A program made the translations under genes and the position numbers. A DNA stretch of 64,000 bases from Saprospiraceae bacterium (GTDB taxonomy: Bacteria > Bacteroidota > Bacteroidia > Chitinophagales > Saprospiraceae): positions 1 through 64,000 of the forward strand of contig JABAQQ010000006.1 of NCBI GenBank assembly GCA_019187225.1. The letters run 5' to 3'. Of the stretch, positions 23,132-32,054 are shown one piece after another. The notes beneath the pieces were generated by a model. The model saw only the letters and a list, made by a program, of their open reading frames with translations. It did not search any database and had not been told where the DNA came from. Every line of letters starts with the position of its first letter. Within the stretch, counting starts at the first letter, position 1.

Positions 23132-23854
23132 ATGAGTCTATCCATACTTTCCATAGTCCATTCCCGAGGTGTCTATACCTTTCCATATTCAGGTGTAGTG
23201 ATCCTTCTTGAATTGTCACTTACCGCACGCCGCGAAAAGCGCCCCCTCATTGAAGTATTTCGGGAGGCACATATTGAGGAAGTGCTGCTAACTCATCTTG
23301 AAGACAGTGGCTCATGGTTCTACAGACATCTGATTGCCTTGGCTACCGTCGGAGGGCAGATTGAATCGTTTGATCCGGTTCCTGCTGAATGGGAGTCGCT
23401 AGTGGGCAGATTCTGGGAAATGGCCTCCAGGAACGATGGGAAAATCATGGCGGAGATTGTCGTTTTTCTAAGTTATAGTAGACAGGACATCGCTATGGCA
23501 CGGGAGGTCGCGTACAAGTTACGCGAGAAAAAGATGGCAGTGTGGCACGATGAACTGGAGAGCCGTGTAGGGGACCCGATCATAGAAATGATCAGTAAGG
23601 GTATTGATGAAGCCAACGCGATGGTTGTGCTTGTGTCTAAAGCGTCAATGGCATCGTCTTGGGTGTGTGCAGAAATTGAAATAGCAGTGAAACGAAACCT
23701 GCCAATTTTCCCAGTGCTTCTTGAAAATTGCAATATTCATAGCGCTTTGCGGGGCATTGTCTACGAGGATTTCCGTAACGTTGTGAATAGAGCGGAGCAA
23801 CTTGAGCGGCTTGCAGCAGCGATTCTTAGGAAGACAAAGGCGCCCTCAACGTGA
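23132..23854 (+). CDS. TIR-domain protein with intact catalytic Glu
   Basis: Residues ~108-205 form a TIR domain: VVFLSYSRQD at strand A, AVWHDELESRVGD (BB-loop region), AMVVLVSKASMASSW at strand D, and E181 in the SWVCAEIEIA helix, at the position of the catalytic Glu of NAD-cleaving TIR proteins. Residues 1-105 are a helical domain I do not recognise. TIR enzymes of bacterial defence cleave NAD+ or make cyclic ADP-ribose; that activity is inferred from E181. A TTG at 23120 is in frame, but the ATG at 23132 is preferred. It lies directly behind the TPR gene. Confidence 0.82.
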   Translation: MSLSILSIVHSRGVYTFPYSGVVILLELSLTARREKRPLIEVFREAHIEEVLLTHLEDSGSWFYRHLIALATVGGQIESFDPVPAEWESLVGRFWEMASRNDGKIMAEIVVFLSYSRQDIAMAREVAYKLREKKMAVWHDELESRVGDPIIEMISKGIDEANAMVVLVSKASMASSWVCAEIEIAVKRNLPIFPVLLENCNIHSALRGIVYEDFRNVVNRAEQLERLAAAILRKTKAPST

Positions 23855-24097
23855 GATTCCCGCCGCACCAGGGTGTTGTCACCCGGCGCACCCGCCTGAA
23901 GTGTCCAGCGCAAATTCCAACCTCACCAACACCGCTGGCTCAAGGCTTCAGCCTTGTGCACAGGCTCTGCCGGCAAATCAATCAAGCCCTGTTTTAGTTT
24001 GTCCGGATCTGACATCTCCTTGTCCTTTTTCGCGCTTTTTACTGCTCCACCTTTGCAGTGTCAATTTCGACAAACATAACGATAAAAGTAAAACGAA

Positions 24098-24928
24098 ATG
24101 AGTGCGAAAAACAAATCCATGATGTTCAAAAACACCCCGGCCATCGCTATTGCGATCATGCTGCTTTCTTTCCTGGGGTCATGTAAGAAAGAGGTCTTTA
24201 GCCCCGAATTAACCAGGGAATTTTCCATTCAATCCACCGCGAATGGAGCAAACTACGATATAAAAGTCGGGTTGCCGGCCAATTTCGATCCAGGGATGGA
24301 AAAATACGCCACGATCTATGTGTTGGATGGGGAAGATAATTTTGATTTCGTATCCAACCAATGCAAAGAAATTTCCGATAAAAATGCGGTGGAGAAGGTA
24401 TTGGTCGTAGGTATAGGGTATGGGAAGGACCGGAGTATAGATTACACCCCCACTAAAATCAGTTCAGAGACAGGTGGCGCTCCTGAATTTTTAAATTTTA
24501 TCAAAACCCAATTGATCCCTGAAATGGAAGCGCAATTTGGTGTGGATACAGCGAGGAGTAGCCGGGTGATTCTCGGCCATTCTTACGGAGGGTTGTTTGG
24601 CGCTAATGTTTTTTGTGTTGATAATGAATTGTTTGGCAATTATATTTTGCTAAGCCCTTCCTTGTGGTTCGATGACCTGATCTCACTTCAACTTGAAAAG
24701 GATTACCGGGAGCACAACAAGGACAGGTCACAATTGGTCTTCATGGGAATTGGTGCGGCAGAAAACCTTGGTAGAATGCAAGCCCCTTTCGAGGCTTTTT
24801 ATCAAACGCTTCGTGACAACTATTCCGACATACGATTGACACAAAACCGGGAAGAGGATCTGGATCACATGGGTTCAAAGAACCCGAACATCATCAAAGG
24901 ACTGAACTATTATTTTCAAAACAGGTAA
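24098..24928 (+). CDS. Esterase-like alpha/beta hydrolase, predicted lipoprotein
   Basis: A 276-residue protein of the putative esterase (esterase D/enterochelin esterase-like) family. The signal sequence ends in the lipobox LGSC (C29), typical of Bacteroidota lipoproteins. The nucleophile elbow is GHSYGG with S162, preceded by the oxyanion strand IYVLDGEDNFD. A late DHMG near the C terminus provides the likely His. Substrates could be S-formylglutathione-like, acyl-peptide or siderophore esters; not decidable. A CACCTTTG box at 24048-24055 may be its promoter. It starts a run of four closely spaced, lower-GC genes. Confidence 0.8.
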   Translation: MSAKNKSMMFKNTPAIAIAIMLLSFLGSCKKEVFSPELTREFSIQSTANGANYDIKVGLPANFDPGMEKYATIYVLDGEDNFDFVSNQCKEISDKNAVEKVLVVGIGYGKDRSIDYTPTKISSETGGAPEFLNFIKTQLIPEMEAQFGVDTARSSRVILGHSYGGLFGANVFCVDNELFGNYILLSPSLWFDDLISLQLEKDYREHNKDRSQLVFMGIGAAENLGRMQAPFEAFYQTLRDNYSDIRLTQNREEDLDHMGSKNPNIIKGLNYYFQNR

Positions 24929-24976
24929 TCACTGAGGCTCTCATTCTTTTTCACCAACTTTTCAAAAACAATTGTC

Positions 24977-25594
24977 ATGAGCTCATTAAAATATCTCTTG
25001 CTCCTCTCCGCTCTTTTGGTTTCAGCCCGGGGGTTTGCACAAAAAATACCGGCAACGATAACCGATAAACATACGCCGGTGGTAAGGCTGCTGACCATAG
25101 AGCCGGGGATTGGCATCCATACAAATTTTGGTGTGGATCTCCTTTTAACGAACCTGATTCAATGGAATCCGTATAAGCGCCTTAGTGTTGCTTCACACTC
25201 GTCTTTTAATGTGAATAATATAACTCAAAGAAATTTTAATCATATAAAAACGAATTACAACTATTCGATCAATCAGAAATTTGGTGTTGGCACTTCACTA
25301 TATTCTAAAAGAAGTACACATACCTTCCTGCTGATGGTCGGGGCCAGGTATACCAGCTATAAGGAGACCCTTGACAGTGATGATTTTGAAAAGACAGGTG
25401 TCGCAATTGACGCTTTAAGTCCTGATTATGGATTGATGTATAGCCTGAAACGGGGATGGAAAAAATGTTTTTTTACCTTTCGCACCTATTTACCGCTATA
25501 TCCCTGGCCTGTGAAAGGTTCAAACCCGTTATATTTGGATGGCAATATGAACAATATTTCCCTGGAACTCGGGATCGGAGTGAAAATAAGATAA
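24977..25594 (+). CDS. Exported beta-barrel-like protein
   Basis: 205 residues with a clear signal peptide (LKYLLLLSALLVSARGFAQ). The mature part alternates polar and hydrophobic residues and is rich in aromatic residues at strand ends (YKRLSVASHS, FGVGTSLYSK, FTFRTYLPLYPW), as expected for a small outer-membrane beta-barrel. No family is recognised. It lies 48 bases after the esterase gene and 11 bases before the regulator gene, so it probably shares their transcript. Confidence 0.65.
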   Translation: MSSLKYLLLLSALLVSARGFAQKIPATITDKHTPVVRLLTIEPGIGIHTNFGVDLLLTNLIQWNPYKRLSVASHSSFNVNNITQRNFNHIKTNYNYSINQKFGVGTSLYSKRSTHTFLLMVGARYTSYKETLDSDDFEKTGVAIDALSPDYGLMYSLKRGWKKCFFTFRTYLPLYPWPVKGSNPLYLDGNMNNISLELGIGVKIR

Positions 25595-25605
25595 AAACGC
25601 AAATC

Positions 25606-26523
25606 ATGAGAAAAATGGTCTTCATCATACCGCCCACTGTTGAGTTGCTCGACCTGGCGGGTCCGGTACAGGTATTTACCGAAGCTAAATTTAATGGTTT
25701 TGAAATAGCGCTTGAATATTATCAATTTCAGGAAATGCCTGTGAGCACCTGCGGGCTTGGTTTTGGTGCGCTGCCAAATTATAAAGAGGCAAAATTAAAA
25801 GAAGGTGATTTTGTCTTTGTGCCCGGTATGAGTTATGAATACTATACGAGCATTTCTTTCAAGGCCGAAAGAGCATTTTTTGATTGGTTAAAAGAATGTT
25901 CGGACAAGCAAATAAATGTTTGTTCCATATGCGATGGCGCTTTTGCCCTGGGCCATGCAGGTTTATTGAAAGATACTGAATGTACTACACACTGGAGAAG
26001 GATCAATGAATTGCAAAAGCAATTTCTATCGGCAAAAGTAGTCACTGATGTGCTCTATATAAAGAGCAACAATGTTTACACCAGCGCAGGCATTAGTGCC
26101 GGTATAGATTTGGCGCTTGCGATTCTTGAAGAATTAAAGGGCGCGTTTTTTACGCATAAAATAGCACGTGGGCTTGTTGTATATCACAGAAGGAGCGGAA
26201 GGCATAGCCAGCAAAGTATTTACTTGGATTACAGGAACCATATTAATCCACAAATTCATGAAGTGCAGGATTACCTGATAGATAATCTTTCAAAAGAACA
26301 TAGTGTTGAAACACTTGCCTTACATGTTGGAATGAGCCCAAGAAATCTTAGCAGGGTTTTTAAGGAAAAAACCGGAACTACTATTTTGGAATACCTGACT
26401 TTGCTGCGTAGGGAATATGCCAATACAATGCTTAATAATCCGGAATACACTATAGAGTATATCGCTTCAAAATGTGGGTTTAAATCAGCCCGCCAATTGC
26501 AACGGATACTGAAAGAAAAATAA
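25606..26523 (+). CDS. GlxA-type AraC-family transcriptional regulator
   Basis: A 305-residue regulator. Residues ~1-180 are a DJ-1/PfpI-like class I glutamine amidotransferase fold with VCSICDGAFALGHAGLL, where Cys sits at the nucleophile-elbow position, and residues ~210-305 are an AraC HTH pair (VETLALHVGMSPRNLSRVFKE). The arrangement is that of the GlxA/FtrA group, in which the amidotransferase part usually senses a ligand. The frame is open upstream through the barrel gene, but homology begins at ATG 25606. It likely controls the neighbouring esterase and membrane genes (inference). Confidence 0.88.
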   Translation: MRKMVFIIPPTVELLDLAGPVQVFTEAKFNGFEIALEYYQFQEMPVSTCGLGFGALPNYKEAKLKEGDFVFVPGMSYEYYTSISFKAERAFFDWLKECSDKQINVCSICDGAFALGHAGLLKDTECTTHWRRINELQKQFLSAKVVTDVLYIKSNNVYTSAGISAGIDLALAILEELKGAFFTHKIARGLVVYHRRSGRHSQQSIYLDYRNHINPQIHEVQDYLIDNLSKEHSVETLALHVGMSPRNLSRVFKEKTGTTILEYLTLLRREYANTMLNNPEYTIEYIASKCGFKSARQLQRILKEK

Positions 26524-26558
26524 CCAATCGTATCAAATCGTTCAAAACAAATCAAATT

Positions 26559-26951
26559 ATGACAGCAACACTTATCGGCATATCAGCAGGATTATTTACC
26601 ATATTGATCGTCGCTTTGTTCAAGCGGGTTGACAAGAACCTCTTCTATGGTTTGGTTTTAGCAGGTATTGGCTTCCTGTATATTGGGTATTCCTGGACTG
26701 ATATTGCCGATCTGATTCTGAATATCCTGCAGGCATTGTTCTTTCTGGTGCTTGCTTACTTCGGCGTTAAAAAGAATTCAAATTTTTTGATCGCCGGGTA
26801 TTTCATCCACGGGCTTTGGGACTTTATTTATAGTCATGTTGGAAACTCTGATCTACTTCCACCGCACTACGATTTGTTTTGTTCGACGTACGATTTCATG
26901 ATTGGCTTTTATCTTTTAATGATTAAATATACTAAAAACCGCACACCGTAG
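26559..26951 (+). CDS. DUF6010-like small membrane protein
   Basis: 130 residues with four hydrophobic helices. The YFIHGLWDFIYSH segment with paired His and Asp resembles the signature of DUF6010 proteins; the assignment is from memory and not certain. It starts 35 bases after the GlxA-type regulator and is likely co-transcribed. Function unknown. Confidence 0.6.
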   Translation: MTATLIGISAGLFTILIVALFKRVDKNLFYGLVLAGIGFLYIGYSWTDIADLILNILQALFFLVLAYFGVKKNSNFLIAGYFIHGLWDFIYSHVGNSDLLPPHYDLFCSTYDFMIGFYLLMIKYTKNRTP

Positions 26952-27057
26952 AACATCGCCTTTACTCCTCTGTTATCTGGTAATTGAGTTTGCCTTACAG
27001 TTCATCCAAAAAACCACTAATGAGGAAACGCCAAACGCGGCGGTAAAACATAAAAAC

Positions 27058-27627
27058 ATGAACCACCTGAATAAAAAGGAGTTGTCACCGGAACAACGCA
27101 AAGAGCTGCTCGGCACATTGAAAGCCCGTTTTGAGAAAAACATGAACCGCCATACAGGTCTTGAATGGGCTAAAGTGCTGACAAGGCTGGAAGCCAACCC
27201 TGAAAAACTGTGGTCGCTCCGTGTAATGGAAGAAACCGGTGGCGAACCGGATGTTGTCGGCCATGATCCAAAGACGGGCGGATACATTTTTTATGATTGC
27301 TCGGCGGAAAGCCCCAAAGGTCGCAGAAGTGTTTGTTACGACCCTGAGGCGCTGGAGTCGAGGAAAGAGCATAAACCAGCCGACAGCGCTGTGGGTATGG
27401 CCGAAGAGATGGGAGTCGGGATTTTAACGGAAGAACAATACCGGGAGCTGCAACAACTTGGCGCATTCGATACGAAAACGTCGAGTTGGATAAAAACACC
27501 TTCGGATATCAGAAAATCCGGCGGCGCCCTTTTTTGTGATCGCCGCTACGGCCATGTCTTCGTGTATCACAACGGAGCGGAATCTTACTATGCCGCGCGG
27601 GGGTTTCGGGGGGTATTGAGGGTTTGA
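27058..27627 (+). CDS. DUF4256 family protein
   Basis: 189 residues matching the pattern of DUF4256 (also annotated as a restriction-modification-like protein of unknown function): the N-terminal LLGTLKARFEKNMNRH, the central EETGGEPDVVGHD and FYDCSAESPKGRRSVCYD, and the C-terminal GGALFCDRRYGHVFVYHNGAESYYAARGF region with the residues typical of the family. No signal or membrane segment. It ends the run of intact island genes; a DUF2200 remnant follows after 48 bases. Confidence 0.8.
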   Translation: MNHLNKKELSPEQRKELLGTLKARFEKNMNRHTGLEWAKVLTRLEANPEKLWSLRVMEETGGEPDVVGHDPKTGGYIFYDCSAESPKGRRSVCYDPEALESRKEHKPADSAVGMAEEMGVGILTEEQYRELQQLGAFDTKTSSWIKTPSDIRKSGGALFCDRRYGHVFVYHNGAESYYAARGFRGVLRV

Positions 27628-27675
27628 ATGTTGCGCAGGCAGGGAAAGAGACTACATCCCGGCGGTGTCTTTTAA

Positions 27676-27834
27676 CCGGCGCAAGTCAATGCTCACCTCA
27701 TTACGGGTGTAATCTGTGGCGATCGGGTAGAAGAAATTGAAAATCCTTTAACGCAACAGATAAGGTATTTGGACAAGTTGGTGGATGAATTGGCGAAAGG
27801 ACGCAAGATGGAGAAAATTTTGCGAGTTGCGTAA
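27676..27834 (+). pseudogene. C-terminal remnant of a DUF2200-type gene
   Basis: The frame reads [11 protein letters not shown], then [19 protein letters not shown], then a [11 protein letters not shown] tail before TAA: the last ~50 residues of DUF2200 proteins, which are normally ~115 residues long. An in-frame TAA at 27673-27675 cuts it off and no N-terminal part is visible upstream. A 5'-truncated relic at the right edge of the accessory segment. Confidence 0.7.
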
Positions 27835-27890
27835 ATATCTTTACCCCTCCAAACAACCGAGTCCGCTAACCATCCACAACCACCCGACTT

Positions 27891-29090
27891 ATGCACTACC
27901 ACGCTCTTGGAAAAATACCGCCCAAACGCCACACCCAGTTCCGCAAACCCGACGGCTCGCTCTACCACGAAGAACTGTTCAGCACCGAGGGTTTCAGCAA
28001 CAACTACTCGCTGCTCTATCACTGCAACGCACCCACACAAATCGTGCAGGTGGGCGAGCCGTACAGCGTTGCGCCCAAAACGGTGCACGACAAGCAGTTG
28101 AAACACAGGTGTTTGAAAGGTTTTCACATCGAGCCGCAGGACGACTACCTCCAGTCGCGCAAGCCGGTACTGGTGAACAACGACTGCAAAGTCATTCTTT
28201 CCGCGCCGTGCAAAAGCATGACCGGTTACTACTACAAAAACGCCGATGCCGACGAGGTAATTTTTGTGCACGAAGGCTCCGGCACGTTGCGCACGATGTA
28301 CGGCTCCCTGAATTTTGAATACGGCGACTACCTCGTGATCCCGCGCGGCACGACGCACCAACTGGAGTTCGACAGCGAAAAAAACCGCCTGCTCATCGTG
28401 GAAAGTTACGGCCCCATCACCACGCCGAAACGCTACCGCAACCACTACGGCCAGTTGATGGAACATGCGCCGTTCTGTGAGCGCGACATTCGCAAACCCG
28501 CTGATCTGGAGACTTATGACGAGCGCGGCGATTTCCTGTTTTACATTAAAAAGCAGGACAACATTTACCCCTACCACTACCTCAATCATCCTTTCGACGT
28601 GGTGGGCTGGGACGGTTTCGTGTATCCCTTCGCGTTCAGCATCCACAATTTCGAGCCGATCACGGGTCGCCTGCACATGCCGCCGCCGATACACCAGACC
28701 TTCGACGGGCACAACTTTGTGATCTGCTCCTTCGTGCCGCGCATGTACGACTACCACCCGCTCTCGATTCCCGCACCCTACAACCACTCCAACATTGACT
28801 CCGATGAGGTGCTCTATTACGTGGACGGCGACTTCATGAGCCGCAAACACGTGGAGCGCGGCATGATCACGCTGCACCCCGGCGGCATCCCGCACGGCCC
28901 GCACCCCGGCACGGTGGAAAAAAGCATCGGCGCCAAAGAAACCCGCGAACTGGCCGTCATGGTGGACACTTTCCGCCCGTTGCTGATGACCGAATACGCT
29001 GCCGGCATCGAAGACCCGGAATATTATCACTCCTGGATACCGGAAGCGGTGGCGGGGAATGGGGTTCAACATGTGGATATTGCACCTTGA
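27891..29090 (+). CDS. hmgA: Homogentisate 1,2-dioxygenase
   Basis: Opens the ring of homogentisate to maleylacetoacetate in tyrosine/phenylalanine breakdown. The 399-residue cupin protein has HxNxDSDEVLYYVDG and the following HPGGIPHGPHPG block, which carry the Fe(II)-binding His and Glu residues of the family; the N-terminal YHALGKIPPKRHTQF is also characteristic. The short length is usual for Bacteroidota members. A TATCTTTA box at 27836-27843 may be its promoter. Other tyrosine-degradation genes are not adjacent. Confidence 0.93.
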   Translation: MHYHALGKIPPKRHTQFRKPDGSLYHEELFSTEGFSNNYSLLYHCNAPTQIVQVGEPYSVAPKTVHDKQLKHRCLKGFHIEPQDDYLQSRKPVLVNNDCKVILSAPCKSMTGYYYKNADADEVIFVHEGSGTLRTMYGSLNFEYGDYLVIPRGTTHQLEFDSEKNRLLIVESYGPITTPKRYRNHYGQLMEHAPFCERDIRKPADLETYDERGDFLFYIKKQDNIYPYHYLNHPFDVVGWDGFVYPFAFSIHNFEPITGRLHMPPPIHQTFDGHNFVICSFVPRMYDYHPLSIPAPYNHSNIDSDEVLYYVDGDFMSRKHVERGMITLHPGGIPHGPHPGTVEKSIGAKETRELAVMVDTFRPLLMTEYAAGIEDPEYYHSWIPEAVAGNGVQHVDIAP

Positions 29091-29112
29091 AGGTTTGATT
29101 TACGATTGCAGA

Positions 29113-29211
29113 TTAAGTACATGGACAATGGATTTTTGACATTGGACATTTGACCAAATGATTGGTTTTCAAGGTCAAACGTCCAATGTCTAATGTCAAT
29201 TTATTTTATCC
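29113..29211. repeat. Dispersed ~100-bp element, copy A
   Basis: Begins TTAAGTACATGGACA and ends TTTATTTTATCC. It is closely similar along its length to 50978-51077, 22 kb away. It contains TTGACATTGGACA-type units on the left and the inverted GTCCAATGTC units on the right, so it can fold on itself. The remainder of 29212-29336 is AT-rich with no gene. Confidence 0.75.
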
Positions 29212-29336
29212 AGTTACTTACATGATTTTAAATTTTAGAAATAGAAATTCGATGTGCGCAGTTCGATGTCACGCTCGGCAACATCTAAAATCTAAAATCA
29301 TATAATCTGCAATCTTAAATCATGAAGTCCCCCGTT

Positions 29337-29528
29337 TTACCGTGCCAAAATCTCTGGCAAACGGAACGGAACCATCGCCACCAACACGATGAACGTGATG
29401 ACGGCGGCTGGGATGGTCACCAGCAGAAGCAATGCATTGAGAAAAAAGTGGCTGGAAGTGACGGCAGGCTCATATTGAACCCGCACGGAGCGAGGCGCTT
29501 TCAGCACCTCTTGCGTGGTGTTTGTCAT
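29337..29528 (-). CDS. Small membrane protein (63 aa)
   Basis: 63 residues with a polar N-terminal half (MTNTTQEVLKAPRSVRVQYEP) and one long C-terminal hydrophobic helix (LLLLVTIPAAVITFIVLVAMV), ending in FRLPEILAR. The ORF lies alone in a ~670-base gap between hmgA and the YeaQ-like gene. A 96-codon ORF on the other strand lacks such structure. Function unknown. Confidence 0.5.
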   Translation of the reverse strand: MTNTTQEVLKAPRSVRVQYEPAVTSSHFFLNALLLLVTIPAAVITFIVLVAMVPFRLPEILAR

Positions 29529-29645
29529 AATATGCGTGGATTGATGTTAAAAAAGCGGATTAGAATTACTGCCCCTTTTACGCAAGGGCGTTTTTTTTGT
29601 TTCTCCGTCCTGTGAATAATTTTCAATCTAATATGTGAAACGTTC

Positions 29646-29677
29646 TTGCTCAGAACACGGGCGATTGTGTACGTTTG
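29646..29677 (+). promoter_or_regulatory. Promoter of the GlsB/YeaQ-like gene
   Basis: TTG at 29646-29648, 21 bases, then an exact TACGTTTG box at 29670-29677. The start codon follows 81 bases later. Confidence 0.6.
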
Positions 29678-29758
29678 TCCATTACTTCCCCGCAACGGAC
29701 AGCAATCTTGCCATCAAAACGGGAGCAACCAACTTTTTTTCACCTAACATTCTGCAAC

Positions 29759-30016
29759 ATGGAACTGAACACACTCATCGTCATTTTGGTCATCGGCGCA
29801 GCCGCAGGCTGGCTGGCCGGATTTATCCGCCAGGGCTATGGCTTCGGCGTGCTGGGCAATATCGTCATCGGTATTCTCGGCAGTTTCCTGGGCAACTGGC
29901 TTTTCGGCCAACTCGGTATCAGCATTGGCAGCGGCATCATCAGCCATATCGTGACGGCGGTCATCGGGGCATTGATACTGCTGTTTTTGATCGGGCTGAT
30001 TCGAAAAGCGAAATGA
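29759..30016 (+). CDS. GlsB/YeaQ/YmgE-type membrane protein
   Basis: 85 residues in three hydrophobic helices with the Gly-rich pattern of the transglycosylase-associated/GlsB family: GAAAGWLAGFIRQGYGFGVLGNIVIGILGSFLG. Members are inner-membrane proteins induced by stress; the biochemical role is not known. The frame extends 28 codons upstream without homology, and the promoter and family N terminus support the ATG at 29759. Confidence 0.85.
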   Translation: MELNTLIVILVIGAAAGWLAGFIRQGYGFGVLGNIVIGILGSFLGNWLFGQLGISIGSGIISHIVTAVIGALILLFLIGLIRKAK

Positions 30017-30024
30017 ATAGTATT

Positions 30025-30126
30025 GTTGAGAAGGGTTAATAAAGGTTGATGACGTAGAGTACGCTGCGATCCGGGCGTATGCTACGTCATCAACCTTCAT
30101 CAACTTTTCTCAACCTTCATCAACCA
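30025..30126. repeat. Inverted repeat built of TCATCAACCT units
   Basis: A 33-base arm at 30025-30057 pairs with 30082-30114, perfectly over the inner 16 bases and with four mismatches beyond. It fills the space between the YeaQ-like gene and the GH13 gene. Confidence 0.8.
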
Positions 30127-30139
30127 TTTTGAACTTGCT

Positions 30140-32050
30140 ATGATCCGTTTTCTTTCCCTCTCCTTTTTTCTGTTTTTTTCTTTTGTCAATTCTTCTTCGT
30201 GCAAGAATTTCATCGGCAATCCACATAAAACGCCGCTGCCGGAACGAACTGTTCCTGCCACCAACAGCGGCCTGCGCGTGGAACCTGCCAACTGGTGGGC
30301 CGGCATGAAACACAACCGGGTGGAGGTTCTGTTTCAGCGCGACGACCTGGCCTCGTATGAGGTTACATTAGGAAAAACGGACGGGGTAAAATTGATCAAA
30401 GCCGAAAAAGGCGACAGTCCCAATTACCTCTTTGTCACGCTGGAGATCAGTCCCAAAGCGCAGGCACAAAAGGTTCCGGTCATTTTTTCAAAAGGAACGA
30501 ACACCTTCACGCACGAGTACCCGGTATTGTCCCGCAACCGGGCCGTTAAAGGCCAGGGCGTGACCAGCCGGGATGTGATCTACCTTATTTTTCCCGACCG
30601 GTTTGCCAATGGCGACCCCTCTAACGACAATGTCCCGGGTATGCTCCAGGGGCTGCAACGCGACGAACTCGTCGGCCGGCACGGCGGCGATTTGAAAGGC
30701 ATCCGCGACCACCTCGATTACATCCGGGACCTGGGATTTACGGCGATCTGGCTCAATCCCGAACTCGAAAACGACCAGGCCGATGCCTCCTATCACGGTT
30801 ATGCCGTGACCGATCACTACCGCGTGGACCGGCGTTTCGGCACCAACGAACAATTCCGCGAACTCGTGGCTGAATGCCACCGCCGGGGCATCAAAGTCAT
30901 CCGCGACGTGGTGCTCAACCACATCGGCGACAACCATTACTGGATGAAAGATTTGCCGGCACAGGACTGGGTGAACCAATGGCCGGAGTTTACGCGCACC
31001 AATTACCGCGCTCCTGCCTTGCTCGATCCTTATGCTTCAGAATACGACAAAAAACATTTCAGCGACGGCTGGTTCGACAAGCGGATGCCCGACCTCAACC
31101 AACGCAACCCGCACGTGGCCAATTATTTGATCCAACAGGCCATCTGGTGGATAGAATGGGCAGGGCTCGACGACCTGCGGATTGATACCTATCCATATTC
31201 CGACCAAGCGTTTTGCACGCGCTGGGTGACGGCGTTGTTGGAAGAATATCCCAACCTCGGCATATTCGGCGAAGCATGGGAGCATGCCGTTCCGGTGGTA
31301 GGCTATTTCGCCGACGACCAGCCGATGAAACGGGCGAACTTCGACTCCAACCTGCCGGGAGTGATTGATTTCCAATTGTGTTTCGCCGTCCGCGAAGCGC
31401 TTACCCGTGAGCAGGGCTGGACCGAAGGTGCAGCCAAAATCTATTACACCCTCGCCCAGGACTATTTTTACAAAGACCCCTACAAAAACCAGATCATGCT
31501 CGACAACCACGACATGACGCGGATTTTTAGTCACGTCGGCGAGGACCTGGATAAGTTTAAAGCGGGCATGGCCTTCCTGCTCACCATGCGCGGCATCCCG
31601 CAGATCTATTACGCCACTGAAATACTCGGCACGGGCTTCGAAGCGCCCTCTCACGGCAATATCCGCAAGGATTTTCCCGGTGGCTGGCCTGACGACCCGC
31701 TGAATAAATTCACAGCCGAAGGTCGTACGGCAGCGGAAAACGAAGCGTTCAACTTTACCCGTGCGCTCATCCGTTACCGCAACGCGACACCCGCCCTGCA
31801 GACGGGAAAACTCATGCAGTTTGTCCCGGAAAACGGCGTGTACGTGTATTTCCGCTACGACGAAGCGAAGACGGTGATGGTTGTTCTGAATTTTTCAAAT
31901 GACAATAAAACACTCGAAACCAGCCGTTTCGCTGAACGGATGGCAGGATTTGCAAAAGCGAAAAATGTGGCGACGGGGGAGATTTTGAACGATATTTCGA
32001 AAGTGGTGGTGGGGAAGAATGGAACGGTAGTTCTCGAAATGATGCAATAA
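30140..32050 (+). CDS. GH13 glycoside hydrolase, cyclomaltodextrinase/neopullulanase-like
   Basis: A 636-residue exported enzyme that should cleave alpha-1,4-glucans. An N-terminal beta domain (~40-140) precedes the (beta/alpha)8 barrel, which starts at DVIYLIFPDRFANGD. Catalytic residues are D349 (LRIDTYP), E378 (FGEAWEH) and D458 (LDNHDMTR); DVVLNHIGD is conserved region I. A C-terminal beta domain ends the chain. The N terminus is hydrophobic and ends in SSSC (C21), a poor lipobox, so periplasmic location with or without a lipid anchor is possible. Lone gene without SusCD neighbours; convergent to the TIR-TPR-SDR gene with a 4-base gap. Confidence 0.9.
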   Translation: MIRFLSLSFFLFFSFVNSSSCKNFIGNPHKTPLPERTVPATNSGLRVEPANWWAGMKHNRVEVLFQRDDLASYEVTLGKTDGVKLIKAEKGDSPNYLFVTLEISPKAQAQKVPVIFSKGTNTFTHEYPVLSRNRAVKGQGVTSRDVIYLIFPDRFANGDPSNDNVPGMLQGLQRDELVGRHGGDLKGIRDHLDYIRDLGFTAIWLNPELENDQADASYHGYAVTDHYRVDRRFGTNEQFRELVAECHRRGIKVIRDVVLNHIGDNHYWMKDLPAQDWVNQWPEFTRTNYRAPALLDPYASEYDKKHFSDGWFDKRMPDLNQRNPHVANYLIQQAIWWIEWAGLDDLRIDTYPYSDQAFCTRWVTALLEEYPNLGIFGEAWEHAVPVVGYFADDQPMKRANFDSNLPGVIDFQLCFAVREALTREQGWTEGAAKIYYTLAQDYFYKDPYKNQIMLDNHDMTRIFSHVGEDLDKFKAGMAFLLTMRGIPQIYYATEILGTGFEAPSHGNIRKDFPGGWPDDPLNKFTAEGRTAAENEAFNFTRALIRYRNATPALQTGKLMQFVPENGVYVYFRYDEAKTVMVVLNFSNDNKTLETSRFAERMAGFAKAKNVATGEILNDISKVVVGKNGTVVLEMMQ

Positions 32051-32054
32051 TTCC

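Noticed and set aside
23802-24101. 99-codon ORF after the TIR gene
   Set aside because: Overlaps the TIR 3' end and the esterase start; Pro/Ser/Leu-rich without motif. The 243-base gap holds no clear feature apart from a possible promoter.
27693-29072. 459-codon minus-strand ORF over hmgA
   Set aside because: Shadow of the homogentisate dioxygenase frame; composition is biased to Val/His/Arg as in mirror frames.
29575-29597. Terminator after hmgA
   Set aside because: An eight-T run follows only a weak, bulged 5-6-bp stem almost 500 bases after the hmgA stop.
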